Shown here piece by piece: positions 1 to 10,176 of a stretch of DNA of 64,000 nucleotides. The DNA lies in contig JAYKKR010000022.1 of assembly GCA_036971615.1 (NCBI GenBank), positions 619,918 to 683,917 of the forward strand. The letters are read 5' to 3'. The translations under genes and the position numbers were made by a program. A model generated the notes under the pieces. That model was not told the origin of the DNA. It did not search any database and worked only from the letters and a program-made list of their open reading frames with translations. This DNA comes from Amyloporia xantha. Its lineage: Eukaryota; Basidiomycota; Agaricomycetes; Polyporales; Adustoporiaceae. Numbering within the stretch: the stretch's first letter is position 1; each line of letters starts with the position of its first letter.

Positions 1-475
1 CTTGGGATGGGGAACGAGAAGAGCCAGCCAAGCTTTCGAGAGGGTCCATATTGGGCAAGGGGAGGGGAGGGGGAGCGTTTAAGAGGCCAGGAGGCGGTAG
101 TACGGTAAGCTGAATCTGGGGCTATACACCGGCATCCTGGTCCATCCTGCTTACGATTTGCGGCGGAGGCACACGCTCCGACAGATCAAATCTCGGTGCC
201 GCTTCTGCACGTGGCTTTTACCACGCCTGGCCCCTCCCCAGCCAATCACACACCTCTGGTTCGTCATTATTTCCCCTTTCGGCCGCACTCGCACACGCAA
301 CCTTCTCCATTAATTACGTAAAACGGCCCCCTGTGTACATACTTACATACTTAATTCTCCGTGACTCTGGCCTTTGTGTCACACCCGTCACATCCACGTG
401 CCCTTTGCCCGCTGGCCAAAATAATCCAGTGCGTGCCCCGACGTCGTCACCGCCGTCCTCGCCAGCTCGCCCACC
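1..475. promoter_or_regulatory. Upstream region of TOM22
   Basis: No coding region is supported here. The stretch holds the 5' flank of TOM22: a CCAAT pentamer at 242-246 and pyrimidine-rich sequence before the ATG at 476, whose context (caccATGg) is strong. No clear TATA box was seen. Confidence 0.4.
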
Positions 476-982
476 ATGGTCAAAGTCGAAATCGTCGAGG
501 AGAAGGACCAGCAGGACGCCAACTCCCCCTACGCATCCACCGCTTCCTCCCGCACATCCTCCTCCGTCTCTCTCTCGTCCGTCGGCTCCGAACTCGATGC
601 TGAAGAGTCCCTCTACGAGCGCATCGCCGCCCTCGTCGACATCGTCCCGCCCACCACGCGCCACACCATCTCCACGCGCTTCTCCAAAACGGCAGGCTTC
701 TTCAAAACATCCGGCAAGGTCGTAGGCAACCTCGTGTGGATAGTCACTACCAGCGCGCTGCTCGTCGGCCTGCCCCTCGCGCTCAGCCTGGAGGACGAGG
801 CGAAGATCGTGGCGCAGGAGAAGGAAATTCTCGCACAGCAGCAGGGGGCCCAGCACGTAAGCCTCCGTCTTCCAATCGTCCCATATGATGCTCATTCTGC
901 TATTGGCCATTGGTAGATGACCTCCATGTACGCTCCGCCGAATCCGAACCAGCCCCAGGGTGTCGTCCCACCTGGTTTCTAG
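476..982 (+). CDS. TOM22: Mitochondrial import receptor subunit Tom22
   Basis: Tom22 is the central receptor and organiser of the TOM translocase in the mitochondrial outer membrane. Two exons, 476-856 and 917-982, are joined across a 60-nt GTAAGC..TAG intron and give 148 residues, the usual fungal size. The N-terminal half is acidic and Ser-rich (cytosolic receptor part). It is followed by the family core ESLYERIAALVDIVPP, the basic FSKTAGFFKTSGKVVGN segment and one membrane helix, LVWIVTTSALLVGLPLAL. The short tail is Pro/Gly/Gln-rich (intermembrane space). The start at 476 is the first ATG, with good context. The gene converges on NDUFA9. Order and length fit the family well; only the exact splice sites are inferred. 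Confidence 0.93.
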
Positions 983-1489
983 TCACCTACATTACCATCA
1001 TGACCCGTCCTCGCAGCATTGTATCATTTATAGCCTACTAGTCTATGCCATTCTCGCTCTCCCTCGCTCCTATCACACCTGGCGTGGACAAATTCCCTCA
1101 ACACGGCGTCCCGCCGGCATGGATCGATTTCCCAAGGCAGCGACCTTGACAGATGCCCTGATATACATCTTCTCGAATCGCGACATTCCAATAGTGTCTA
1201 GCAACGTTCCACCTTTACGGAAACGTCATGCACTTGTAGCGGTTGTACAGCGGAGCAACCTCACGCGAATCGCCGGTAGTCTTTATCGCCCCTTTTGACC
1301 ACGAATGTCTGCCTGTCACCGTAAAAATACTTATGGTGATTGCATTTCGGCAAGTTCTTGCCAAAGCAATCAACCGACTGAGAAGTACTTGTATATCGCT
1401 CATTGTCTCACAGCAACGCAATTATGTAATGACGGGTATGCACACATGAAGGGAAGCCGCTATGGAATCTCATACTGTGGACATCAACA
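983..1489. other. Convergent intergenic region TOM22/NDUFA9
   Basis: About 500 bases lie between two convergent stop codons and presumably hold both 3' UTRs. Short open frames here have no recognisable protein features. No repeat or RNA gene was seen. Confidence 0.5.
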
Positions 1490-3444
1490 TCAGTCACGAC
1501 ATACACTATCTATAACGACCTGACTCACCAGTGACTCTCGAGACGCCGGGAACACGACCGGACGCGTAAAGTTCTCGCTGGAATAACGAGTCAGTCAATG
1601 GGTCATACTTACGACATGACTGTGATACGCACGCCGAGCGGTACCGTCTCAGATAGGTAATAGCATGTTGCTCGATCTCATCAGGAACCACCCCCACCTT
1701 GTCCCAGTCTCCTGGGGTATCCACATCGTCGATATACCGGCGCTTGACTTCATCCGGGCTCAGCGTCGGCCACCACACGGCCTGCGCAGCTTTCGCCAGC
1801 GCAAGCGCGACTGCCTTGGGGACGGTGGGAGCACGAGAAGGAGGATTGTATGTGACACTCGAGACGAGCGTCAGCAGGTACTCGAACGTGAGCTCAGACG
1901 GCCCTGGCAAGCTGAGCGTGCCCGGCATCGAAGGGATTGAGATGAGGTTATTCAGCGCCTGCGCGACGTCCATCACCTGTGCGTACGTGAGTGAGGGGTC
2001 GATCAGCGGGGAGAACGCCCAACGTGGGACTCACATGCACGGGGCGGATCTTGGTCTGCATGTCGTTAAGCTTCCACCAGATGGGCCAGACTGCAGGGAT
2101 GAATGGGTGTAAGTGATGGCGAAGGCGAAGCACCGGTGTCTTTAACGACGTACGAGCGATGTTGTTAAGCAGCTTATCCTCGTAGCCGAACATAGACCCC
2201 GGTCGCACGATGGTAGCAGTGGGGAATGCCTCCTTCACCAGTTCTTCTCCCTGGGCTTTCGAGCGATAGAAATCCGAAGGGGAGTCGTGCGACGCATTGA
2301 GGTGGGAGACGTGCACTAGCCGCGGAACGCCAGCATCTGCTGCAATCTTCGCGATACGGCCAGCACCCTGCGCGTTTACAGCGTTGTAGTCGAAGTTCCT
2401 ATCCAGACGGTGAGATCTTTCTTTGACGATATTCAATTAGCACATACTTTGTCTCGTAATCCCTTCCGACAAGGTTGTACACGATGTCGGAATGTCTGAG
2501 ACACTCTGCAATCTGGTCCTCTCGCCGGAGGTCCCATTCCTGAACAGGCGTAAGCAATCTGTACACATTCAACAGAGGGAGAGGGAAGGCATGTATTGTA
2601 TCAAGATGTCGCGCTGTAGGATAATGATGGCAGAATAGCCACTAGTATGTGTTATATCTGATTGATGATTGGGCCCGTCTTATTGCATGCCTCACTGGAT
2701 AAATCGGGGCCATTCATAAATAGAATGTCACAGATGCTAGAAGCATTTCAAGCACCAAAACACTCTACCCAGTAATTCGGAGAGATGCAGGCATCACTCG
2801 AAACCTTCCGGTGTCCCAGAAGTAGTGACAGCTGACCTTTGAGCCGACGGTACCAGGTGCTAGGCGCCAGTAGACACTCGCTCAACGACAAGTGCCACTG
2901 GCGCATGCCTAGAGTCGACCTCTAACCCAATCGCTACTCGGTATTGCCCAAACACAGAAGGATAAAATCCCCAATGCAATCCGTTTCACGAGCTCCCACA
3001 GAAATGAATGGACAACGTACCATCGAAACGATCTGACCCAGGTCACCCGTGACTTTGAGATGCCTCTTCTCGTCTTCCTCCCTGTAAGGGATAACCACCT
3101 GAGTACCCGCCTTCGCTGCAAGTTATCGATGTCGCGTCAATGTGCCGCACAATTTGGCACATTCAAGCGTAGACCTACCGAGCTTGGCCACGAGATATCT
3201 GCCCAAAAAACCAGTGCAGCCAAACACAGTCGCAATCTGGCCCGTGACCGCACTGCGCCCCGGGGGGCCAGAGGCGATGGCAGGCTTCCTCTTAGGCAGA
3301 GCTACAAGGTCATGTAGGGCTCGCTGAAGCTAATGTCTCGTGTGTTATAGAATAGATCAGCATATAAAAGAAGAGACGACGAACTTTTCTTTGGCGAGCA
3401 GCAACGCGCTGCACGCGCACACAGTTAGTGGATACAGCCAACAT
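1490..3444 (-). CDS. NDUFA9: NADH:ubiquinone oxidoreductase 39/40-kDa subunit
   Basis: Accessory subunit of mitochondrial complex I, an atypical short-chain dehydrogenase that binds NADPH. Read on the minus strand, the exons join to: a basic presequence ([20 protein letters not shown], exon 3444-3385); the Rossmann motif [13 protein letters not shown]; then [110 protein letters not shown] and [11 protein letters not shown]. The C-terminal part ends in [15 protein letters not shown]. All are family signatures in the right order. Splice phases agree at every junction checked. One intron (2540-3020) is 481 nt, about nine times the local norm. The exon 1 donor (GTTCGT) is weak, so the first exon is the least certain part. 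The gene diverges from the DUF2462 gene. Confidence 0.92.
2860..2912. repeat. Imperfect inverted repeat in long NDUFA9 intron
   Basis: Arms at 2860-2878 (CTAGGCGCCAGTAGACACT) and 2891-2912 are complementary, with small bulges, around a 12-nt loop. The second arm reads AGTGCCACTGGCGC followed by ATGCCTAG. The repeat lies entirely inside the 481-nt intron. It could be a hairpin RNA, a decayed foldback element or chance; the sequence alone does not decide. Confidence 0.45.
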
Positions 3445-3624
3445 GCCCGCTGGCCGACGTTGCGGTGAATGAGGAACCTCTCGTGGTCGCTGTGCGTGAC
3501 GCCTCTCAACTTGACCGGGCTTTCCCGATCCTATGTGCTTTTTCCCTTTTGGGAAATTCTGTGGTCTGCAGACTCTGCACCCGTCCTTGATTCTTCACCA
3601 GCTGCTGCCTCGACCGACATTGGG
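3445..3624. promoter_or_regulatory. Divergent promoter NDUFA9 / DUF2462 gene
   Basis: Only 180 bp separate the two start codons, which face away from each other, so promoter elements are probably shared. No TATA box is evident. The architecture is inferred from the two gene starts. Confidence 0.6.
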
Positions 3625-4037
3625 ATGGCACAAGGAAACACCAAGGGCCTGCAGAAGCAGAAGTCATCTGCATCTCGCCATGCAGCAAAAGCTGCGTCCC
3701 AGCCCAAAAAGGGCAAGCGTTACATTGCTCCCAAGAAAACGGTAGCAGTGAAACAAGCAGTAATGCACAGGGTGAGTCTCCCATTATCAGAGCCAATACA
3801 CTACTACTTTGATCAGCGGAGTGAATGCTAAATCTTTCTATAGGAATTGAGCGCAAAGATCAACAGGAGCATCGAGCAGCAGGTCGCTTCAGCTGCGTCC
3901 TCGGGAAAGCTTACGATCATGAAGAATGTAGCATTGGAAGGGTGCGTATGACTATCTAGAACGGTCAGAATGATAAGCGGTTCTTACATTCGGCTTTCAG
4001 AACGTCTGCGAAGGATGCCAAGGCGAAGAAATCATAA
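3625..4037 (+). CDS. Small basic DUF2462/UPF0390 family protein
   Basis: Three exons (3625-3771, 3844-3941, 4001-4037) give about 93 residues. The protein begins MAQGNTKGLQKQKSSASRHA, then has the Lys-rich stretch KKGKRYIAPKKTVAVKQAVM, the helix ELSAKINRSIEQQVASAASS, then GKLTIMKNVALEG and a Lys-rich end. This matches the small, highly basic family that includes human C19orf53 (Leydig cell tumour 10-kDa homologue). Members are probably nucleolar, and no biochemical role is firmly known. A longer frame opens upstream, but the ATG at 3625 is where family similarity starts. Both introns are canonical. Confidence 0.85.
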
Positions 4038-4765
4038 TAGGGCCAGGATTGTCCTGAATATATGCTTAGGTGCGTTCAGTACGAGACATCGATCCAGCCC
4101 CGCTGACGACCGTTGCTCGACATAGACTAACGCTCTCGAGTCATGATACTGTCATATACTGTATCACATGGGTACGCTTCGCTACTCGTCCGGAAGCTGT
4201 CGTTGGCGGAACGCTTGGACGACTGGACACATCGACTGCACCTTGTTATTCTTGTCGAGTCTCGGAGCTGCCAGTCTTCGAACCAGAAATACATGCACAG
4301 GGAAATAGATACTGTAGCCTAAAAATACGGTGTATTCATTTTTTGGATTGATACAGGAGACGGGAGGTAATGCATTGTATGTTACGAGATGATGCCCATG
4401 CAAGAAACGAATACAGCTACCATGAGAATAAAATGACGAGACCCAAACCCTACTAGAAGAAACATGGACATGCTGCGACCAGTGAGAGTGACGACAATGC
4501 GATGCATGATATATGAATGACGAATGATGACTTGGAATGGATGGTGATGCGGGGAACGAAATGGGGAATGAGTGCATGGTGATGATGAGGGTCCATGATG
4601 CAAGAAGACGCAGACAGTTCATTGAAAGACGAATGGGAGTGCGCGAGGCGCTTTTGTCATACAAACCTTAGCTTAACCAGACATACCAACCGAAACCCGC
4701 CGCTCGCGCCAACATCTCTCCGCGCTCTTGAGGCCTTGCGGTCAAAACCTCGTGACGTCCGCACC
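4038..4765. other. Intergenic, 3' flanks of convergent genes
   Basis: Lies between the DUF2462 gene (+) and the CENP-B-like gene (-). Long minus-strand open frames here are His/Ser-rich low-complexity translations of ATG/CAT-rich DNA (about 4370-4620) and have no protein-like pattern. Nothing else was recognised. Confidence 0.5.
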
Positions 4766-6598
4766 TCAGGATGAGCGAAGCGACCCACTAACCCTGTCAT
4801 AGAGACGTGTCCTGATTTCATGCAACGCATCTGCTAGCTCCGTGGAAATCCACCTGGACTGAGGCTCCTCCTGGAAGAATGAAAGCAGCTTGCTGGCCAT
4901 CTCCTCGGCCTCAGGGATAGACAAGATTTCTTCCGACTCGCTATACTGGGCTACCGGCGGAACAAGGTACGTCTGTTCCATTGGTGCGCCTTCAGCTGGC
5001 GGCAGGGAGAGCGTAGCAGGATCAGCCATCGGGACCGGTTCTGGCTGTGCAGAATAATCGTATACGCCTGCGGACGGTGCAGACGCATCCCATTCAGACT
5101 GCGCGGTGGAGGATTGCTGTAGTTGACGACCCTCGTCCTCCGATTCAGGCTCCGCTTCTTCGGGCCTACTATCCGCAGGTCTCTCGACCTGGCTCGCCAT
5201 AGCTGCCGGCGTGATGTAGGTTCGTCGGGTGCCGCTTGGAATAAAGCCGCAGCCGTTAGCAATCGCTTTCTGCTCGTTGAGCCCATTGCCATGGTAGACG
5301 CCCTTCTTGATACCGTGACGAGCTTTGAAGTTCTCCACCCAACCAGAACTTGCCTTAAATCTGTCCTCGTATATCTGCATCTCATGCGCGACTTCTTTCG
5401 CCTTAGAGCGTATCAGAGCATCGGTGAGGAGAATCTTATCGCGTGTACACTCGACAAGCCAAGTTACGAGCTTGTCCTCAATGGTAGGGAACTTCGACGG
5501 CCTTGATAAGATCCATTAGTTAACCATTGGTCGCAGAGAGAGAGACAACATTACCTCAGTTTGGAAATCTGCATCTTCTCATCGTCCCTCACGTTCAACC
5601 AACGATCCTTGTCTTTCAAGATCTTGCTGACCGTGCTGCGTTCAACGCCAAACAGAGCCGCAATGGCCTCCTGCTTCATGTTGGGGTTGTCCCTGTGATA
5701 GACACAAATCTTCTTGCGATCAGTGCTCCAAAGGCGCTGCTTGCGGTGTTTAGGCCGCGAAGGCATGTCTTCGACTTCTGATTCTTGTGGCAGTGGAGGG
5801 AATGCAGGATAAGGCCGCGACCTGGCTGCGGAAGTCGAAGAAGATAAAGAAGTCATGGCCGAGGATACGCTCAAAGCCGGAGACGCAGAACGTGGCTGCG
5901 AAGATGATGCTGATCCTGAAGTAGAGCGAGAATGAGAAGGCATGAAGGCGTACGGCGCCATGGGTGCAGCGGAGTGGCCAAGCGGGCCTAAGCCGACGTG
6001 GTCGTGTACTTGAAGTGGCGGTCCCGATAATTCGCCACTGGGCGTCTGCGGGCGCGACATCTGTTGTACGGCAAACGCGAGAGAGTGCTGTCGTCGCTTC
6101 AATTGGCACAGAGCATGTCAATGACAAGTTAAACTAAGAATAAGAAAAACAGACATCATAAGTTTGGCCCGACGAATTCGTCAGTTCTTGATCATGACCT
6201 TGAGCCGCGGCACGCGCGCGGCGGCGCGTGAGGATGCGACTTGGGCCTATGCTGCTCTCAATCTGAGGCGACCCAAACGCCATAGCAGGATCCGACGACC
6301 CAGGATCGAGAGTGGGAGACTGATGGTGGCCCACAAAAGAGTTGGATGCATGTCGGGGCACAAAGGGGGAAGTGGCGTCAGAGGGGTAGTCCACCCGCTC
6401 GTCGACATGGCTCATCGCGGAGTACAAAGAGGAACTCGACGAGGCTGCGCTGTTCGGAGGAGATGCCTGGCCATGGCTTGGATGCCATGCCATGGGTTGG
6501 TTAGAGACGGGGAAAGAACGAGCGTGGTGGTCGAGAAAAGGCGGGGTGTGATGATACACGAGGCCCGTCGCGACGCCGACATACTGCTGCGTGTCCAT
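4766..6598 (-). CDS. CENP-B-type helix-turn-helix DNA-binding protein, no transposase domain
   Basis: Three minus-strand exons: about 6598-6155, about 6097-5552 and about 5500-4766. The long N-terminal part is Ser/Pro/His-rich. The first HTH module contains RKKICVYHRDNPNMKQEAIA then LFGVERSTVSKILKDKDRW, the CENP-B-N/Tc5 pattern in which the second helix carries the 'STVSKIL' core. The second HTH module (PSKFPTIEDKLVTWL ... ASSGWVENFKARHGIKKG) is the CENP-B-type Tc5 DNA-binding domain. An acidic, Pro/Ser-rich tail follows, with the helix EAEEMASKLLSFFQEEP near the end. There is no DDE transposase domain, so this looks like a domesticated regulator or centromere-type binder rather than a mobile element. 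Target DNA and role are unknown. The intron at about 6098-6154 has an unusual GTCTGT donor. Confidence 0.8.
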
Positions 6599-7242
6599 TG
6601 TCCTCGGCAGCCGTCCTCATCTGCTAGCCACAGCTAGAATACGAGCACTAACCTCCACTCTTGTGGTGGTGATTGTCCAGAAGTGAGGTGGGCTTGGAAG
6701 AGAGACGACGGCTTTTGAAGTTTTCCTTCACCGCCTGGAATCAGTCGGCTGCACAGAAGGAGGAACTCGTCGATCGGCCTGCGATCCGGCTGAGGCGTGC
6801 CCTTTCTCTTCCTCCTGCCAATTCTATCTGGCCTCTCTTTCATTTCGCTTTTGATTCGTCCTGCAGACGTGCACACAACTCATGCACCACCCCCTTGAAA
6901 CAACGCTAGCAGCGGCGAACATCCCAGAGAGCTCACGCGCTCACGTTCCAATTCTACCGGCGCGTGTCTCGACGCGTCTCAGACGTCCAAGTTCACCGAT
7001 CTGCCACCGATGTCGAGAACGGTAATCCACAATAATGTACGGTAACAACCCTTTCTATTCTTCTTCCTTTTTCATTCAGGAAAAGATGTCCGCAGGTGCC
7101 TCCATCAATGGAGCAGTGCATGGTCGGAACATGAGCCGTGCACCACCGCTCGACCTTGTGGGCAGAACCTTGGTACGCCTGTATGTTTTATGAGCGGTGC
7201 AATCCTCTCCATCATACAGACGACTACTGATGAACCCAACGG
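6599..7242. promoter_or_regulatory. Divergent intergenic region
   Basis: Spaces the CENP-B-like gene (start 6598, minus) from a small hypothetical gene (start about 7243, plus). A short spliced frame from ATG 7010 (MSRT), through an intron at 7022-7079, to EKMSAGASINGAVHGRNM is open but does not join in phase to the downstream gene. It may be leader sequence or a tiny upstream ORF. Confidence 0.35.
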
Positions 7243-7727
7243 ATGTCGTATCTATCAGTGAACCCTCCCCTGAGAGATCATCTCCGTCCACCAGCGGAAA
7301 CAGGAATGGGGGACCTCCGTCCCACGACCATCGGAGGATATTCCGGTCCATCAGGTGTTCCATAATTGAGTAAGATACTGAAACACTCCTCTAACGTGTC
7401 TCTTAACTTTGGGCTACCTGCTTCCGCAGGTGCATCTAGTGGACCTTTTACTTTTCTATCCGAAAACGGACTGCCTCCTGATTGTCGTTGGTTGTTTTCA
7501 TGTTCCTGACTATTTAACATCTATGCTACTTGTTTTCCAACCAGATATTTCCGTTACATTCGTAACGAAAGACGTGGCTCTCCACTTCGCGAGGTACAAA
7601 TGTACGTGTATTTATGTTCGGTGCACCTTTACTGCCGACTGAATATCAGCAGCCGATAGAATTCCCGAGACGGTCGCCAAGATCTGAGCTTAAATTACCG
7701 CTTTCTTCGTTCATCTTCTCGATTTAA
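7243..7727 (+). CDS. Small hypothetical protein, multi-exon, model uncertain
   Basis: Not recognised. Exon 1 from ATG 7243 reads MSYLSVNPPLRDHLRPPAET and ends at 7354. A 75-nt GTGTTC..CAG intron joins it in phase to 7430 onward (GASSGPFTFLSENGLPPD), which makes both segments credible. After that the model is ambiguous. One reading uses a weak donor at 7494 and the acceptor near 7554 to give YFRYIRNERRGSPLRE, then an intron to 7680 and EQPIEFPRRSPRSELKLP ending at the TAA at 7725-7727. Other donors in the same GT-rich stretch give a different, shorter end. Pro/Gly/Arg-rich, no membrane helix, no known domain. Confidence 0.35.
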
Positions 7728-8741
7728 TCGTAACTCACATCTTTGGGTTCAATCTTCTTAAAATGGGGTACATTTCTCTGGCCTGGTACCCCAGGGTCCT
7801 TCTTCTTGTCGATCTATCTTCAATCTACAACACGTTGAGCAAGCACACTCACCATGCGTTGTCGACATTTGCGTCCCGAGATGCATTTTGGAGCATGACT
7901 CCCATCTCTGCTTCTAGCCCAGCCTTCTAGGTGTGTTTGTGCGGCGACCGTGTCAATTGACGCTGTCTAGGAGATCGTCGTCTCTAGCCTTCGCTCGTGC
8001 CTCTCCTGTCTATCGGGAATGGCTCATTTTAAACGTGGCTAGCTGACTCCTCGTGAAGCCTTTTTCAGACATGGATATGGATATGGGACAATGTAAGCCC
8101 TGGCCACGACCGAGCAAGGACTGCACTTGCGCCTGCTGACGGAAGACAATCCGATAGCCGCTGTCTAGCGAGATCGCGCGCTCCGAAAGCGTGGTGCCCT
8201 CAGGCAAGCGATGTGTCGTCGTTTCAGCATGCCTATCTGACACAGGGGCTATAGTCGCAGCTTACTGATGTCCACGCAAGGACAAGCGGTGTGGCTCTCG
8301 TTACAGCTCCCGGCCCCGTCAAGTGGGCTTCTATCAATGCTCCAGGACCTGCAATAGCGGTGCGTTTGTGGTATTCGCTCACCAGGGCACTTCGTGGGAT
8401 CAAGTCACGGTCCAGCCGTGCGGAAAACTTGCGACGAACTCGTGGTACGTCTTCCATGACAGCATCATCCAATGACTGCATGCGGGGAACCTCTTATACC
8501 TTGAGTGGTCACTGGACACCTCAACGGTTTCAGGTTCACTCGACACACTTTGCCAATAGAGGTATATAATAATTACTCTGCACACTATGAACACAACAGC
8601 GTCGAATATCGGAGAGGGAGAGAGGGCGACGCTCGATACACCGTGAAAATACATAACCAGTATAGGTCCTTGCACTATCGACACACAGCGAAAGAAAGCA
8701 TCAAACGAGAACTAGCCACCATCCTGACACGCGGAAACCAC
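7728..8741. other. Intergenic, about 1 kb
   Basis: Lies between the small hypothetical gene and the 3' end of POP2. A 77-codon minus-strand frame (8010-8243) has no recognisable feature. No repeat or RNA gene was seen. Confidence 0.45.
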
Positions 8742-10176
8742 CTATCGTCCTCCTACTCCGATGGGCGTTCGCATATACGGTCCGTTCGCCCCCATTGGAC
8801 CATACGGTGATCCGGACTGCAATGGCGTCGGGAGTGCTGGCGCCAGCGACGGCGTAGACATCGACCCACCCAACCCCATCGCAACGGCAGCCATGCTCTG
8901 GCTCTGCGCAGGCCCCGGTGTCTGGTTGTGCGTCTCGCGCGCCGGCCCACGGTCCTCCCGCTCTGCGATTGTCGCCGCGCTTCCCCGCACAGACTCCGTG
9001 ATCCCATTTGCGGAGAACGTCTGCCCGAGGCCGTAAAGCTTGTGGTTATACTCTCCATCGTCAAGGTGGTCATTGAAGTAGAGTTCCCGCATTTTGAAGA
9101 AGGTCGAGGCGGTGAGAAGCGAGTCAGAGCCAGCTTGATGTGACGGCCCTATTCGCATGACCTACACAGTACAGCTCTGTACAGAAAACTGGTCGGACTG
9201 GATATAGAACATCGGACTTACACCGAGATCATCCGCAACATCTTGCAAGCCTCCTTTGAGTACTTTGCACGCCCGCATTACAAATTTGATGTCGTATATT
9301 GTGGGGAACCATGTACGCAACACGTCGAAGAATAGCTCCTCTGTTGTTGGTAATGATTCCGCCGTAAGAAGTTTGACAAAATAGCCAAAATCATATCCAC
9401 TGTTAGACCACGAGTCAGAGAGCGGAGCAAAAGAACGGCAACAAACGTGGAACAGAAGAGCATGAAGTGTGCACGTTGGCGCCAAAGAATGGTCCGTGAG
9501 CGCTTTGTGAGCACAGCAAATCATAGTAAGGTTATATGAAACATCACTCTGAACTACTGAACGTAGGACAGGCTACGGACTACGGGCCGTATGAAAGGGA
9601 GAACTGACCTATGAAACGATATCCATTTGGTCTCTGGAGCCAATACCAGGCCCGACGTAATCATGAGTTCCGCGAAATCATTTGGCTCAATACCCATGTC
9701 GGTATGCCGATCGAGGTCGATGCCTGACTTCCGCAGCAGCTCAATGGATTCTGGAGCATACATGTCCTCGCTAACATTTGCGTGAACAACCCGAATAGAA
9801 CCTAAATAGGAGCAGGCACTAAGCAAAAGTACGCACTTGATACTGAATCGGAAGTTGAATTGCCATGTCGACACATCCTGAGGATAATTCCCATCCTCGT
9901 CTGCAAGCGTAAGGCCGACCTGAATTATCTTCAGTAGGTCGACGTTACACCGCATAGTCTGGTAATGGTAATCCGACGAGGTCTTGAAAGAGCCTATTGG
10001 ACGTGCCACGACCCCCGGAAATTCGGTGTCCTGAGAGTCGCATGAGTGAAAGCAGGTTCAGGTGCAGTAGCATAGATGGAGACCATTGCGACATATGGAT
10101 ATTTGTCAATGAGATCACGGATATTGTTCATTTCTTGCTCGAGGTTGGGTGCCCAAACCTCTCGTATCCGAGACAT
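8742..10176 (-). CDS. POP2: CCR4-NOT complex deadenylase subunit POP2/CAF1
   Basis: DEDD-family 3'-5' exoribonuclease that shortens mRNA poly(A) tails within the CCR4-NOT complex. Minus-strand exons join to MSRIREVWAPNLEQEMNNIR, DLIDKYPYVAM, then DTEFPGVVARPIG (exonuclease motif I with its Asp and Glu), NYPQDVSTWQFNFRF, GIDLDRHTDMGIEPNDFAEL, SGYDFGYFVKLLT (motif II Asp), FFDVLRTWFPTIYDIKF and GGLQDVADDLGV (motif III Asp), then RIGPSHQAGSDSLLTASTFF. The C-terminal tail is Gly/Ser/Pro/Met-rich, as in many fungal orthologues. The ATG at 10176 starts at the conserved N-terminus. One intron (9400-9608) is 209 nt, although the protein reads on without loss across it. Confidence 0.94.

Noticed and set aside
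314..910. 198-codon minus-strand ORF opposite TOM22
   Set aside because: Gly/Asp-rich shadow of the TOM22 exon; TOM22 on the plus strand has clear family motifs.
4182..4664. 160-codon minus-strand ORF
   Set aside because: Its His/Ser/Pro-rich translation comes from CAT/ATG-rich DNA, with no protein-like pattern and no splice partners; it lies in the 3' flank of a real gene.
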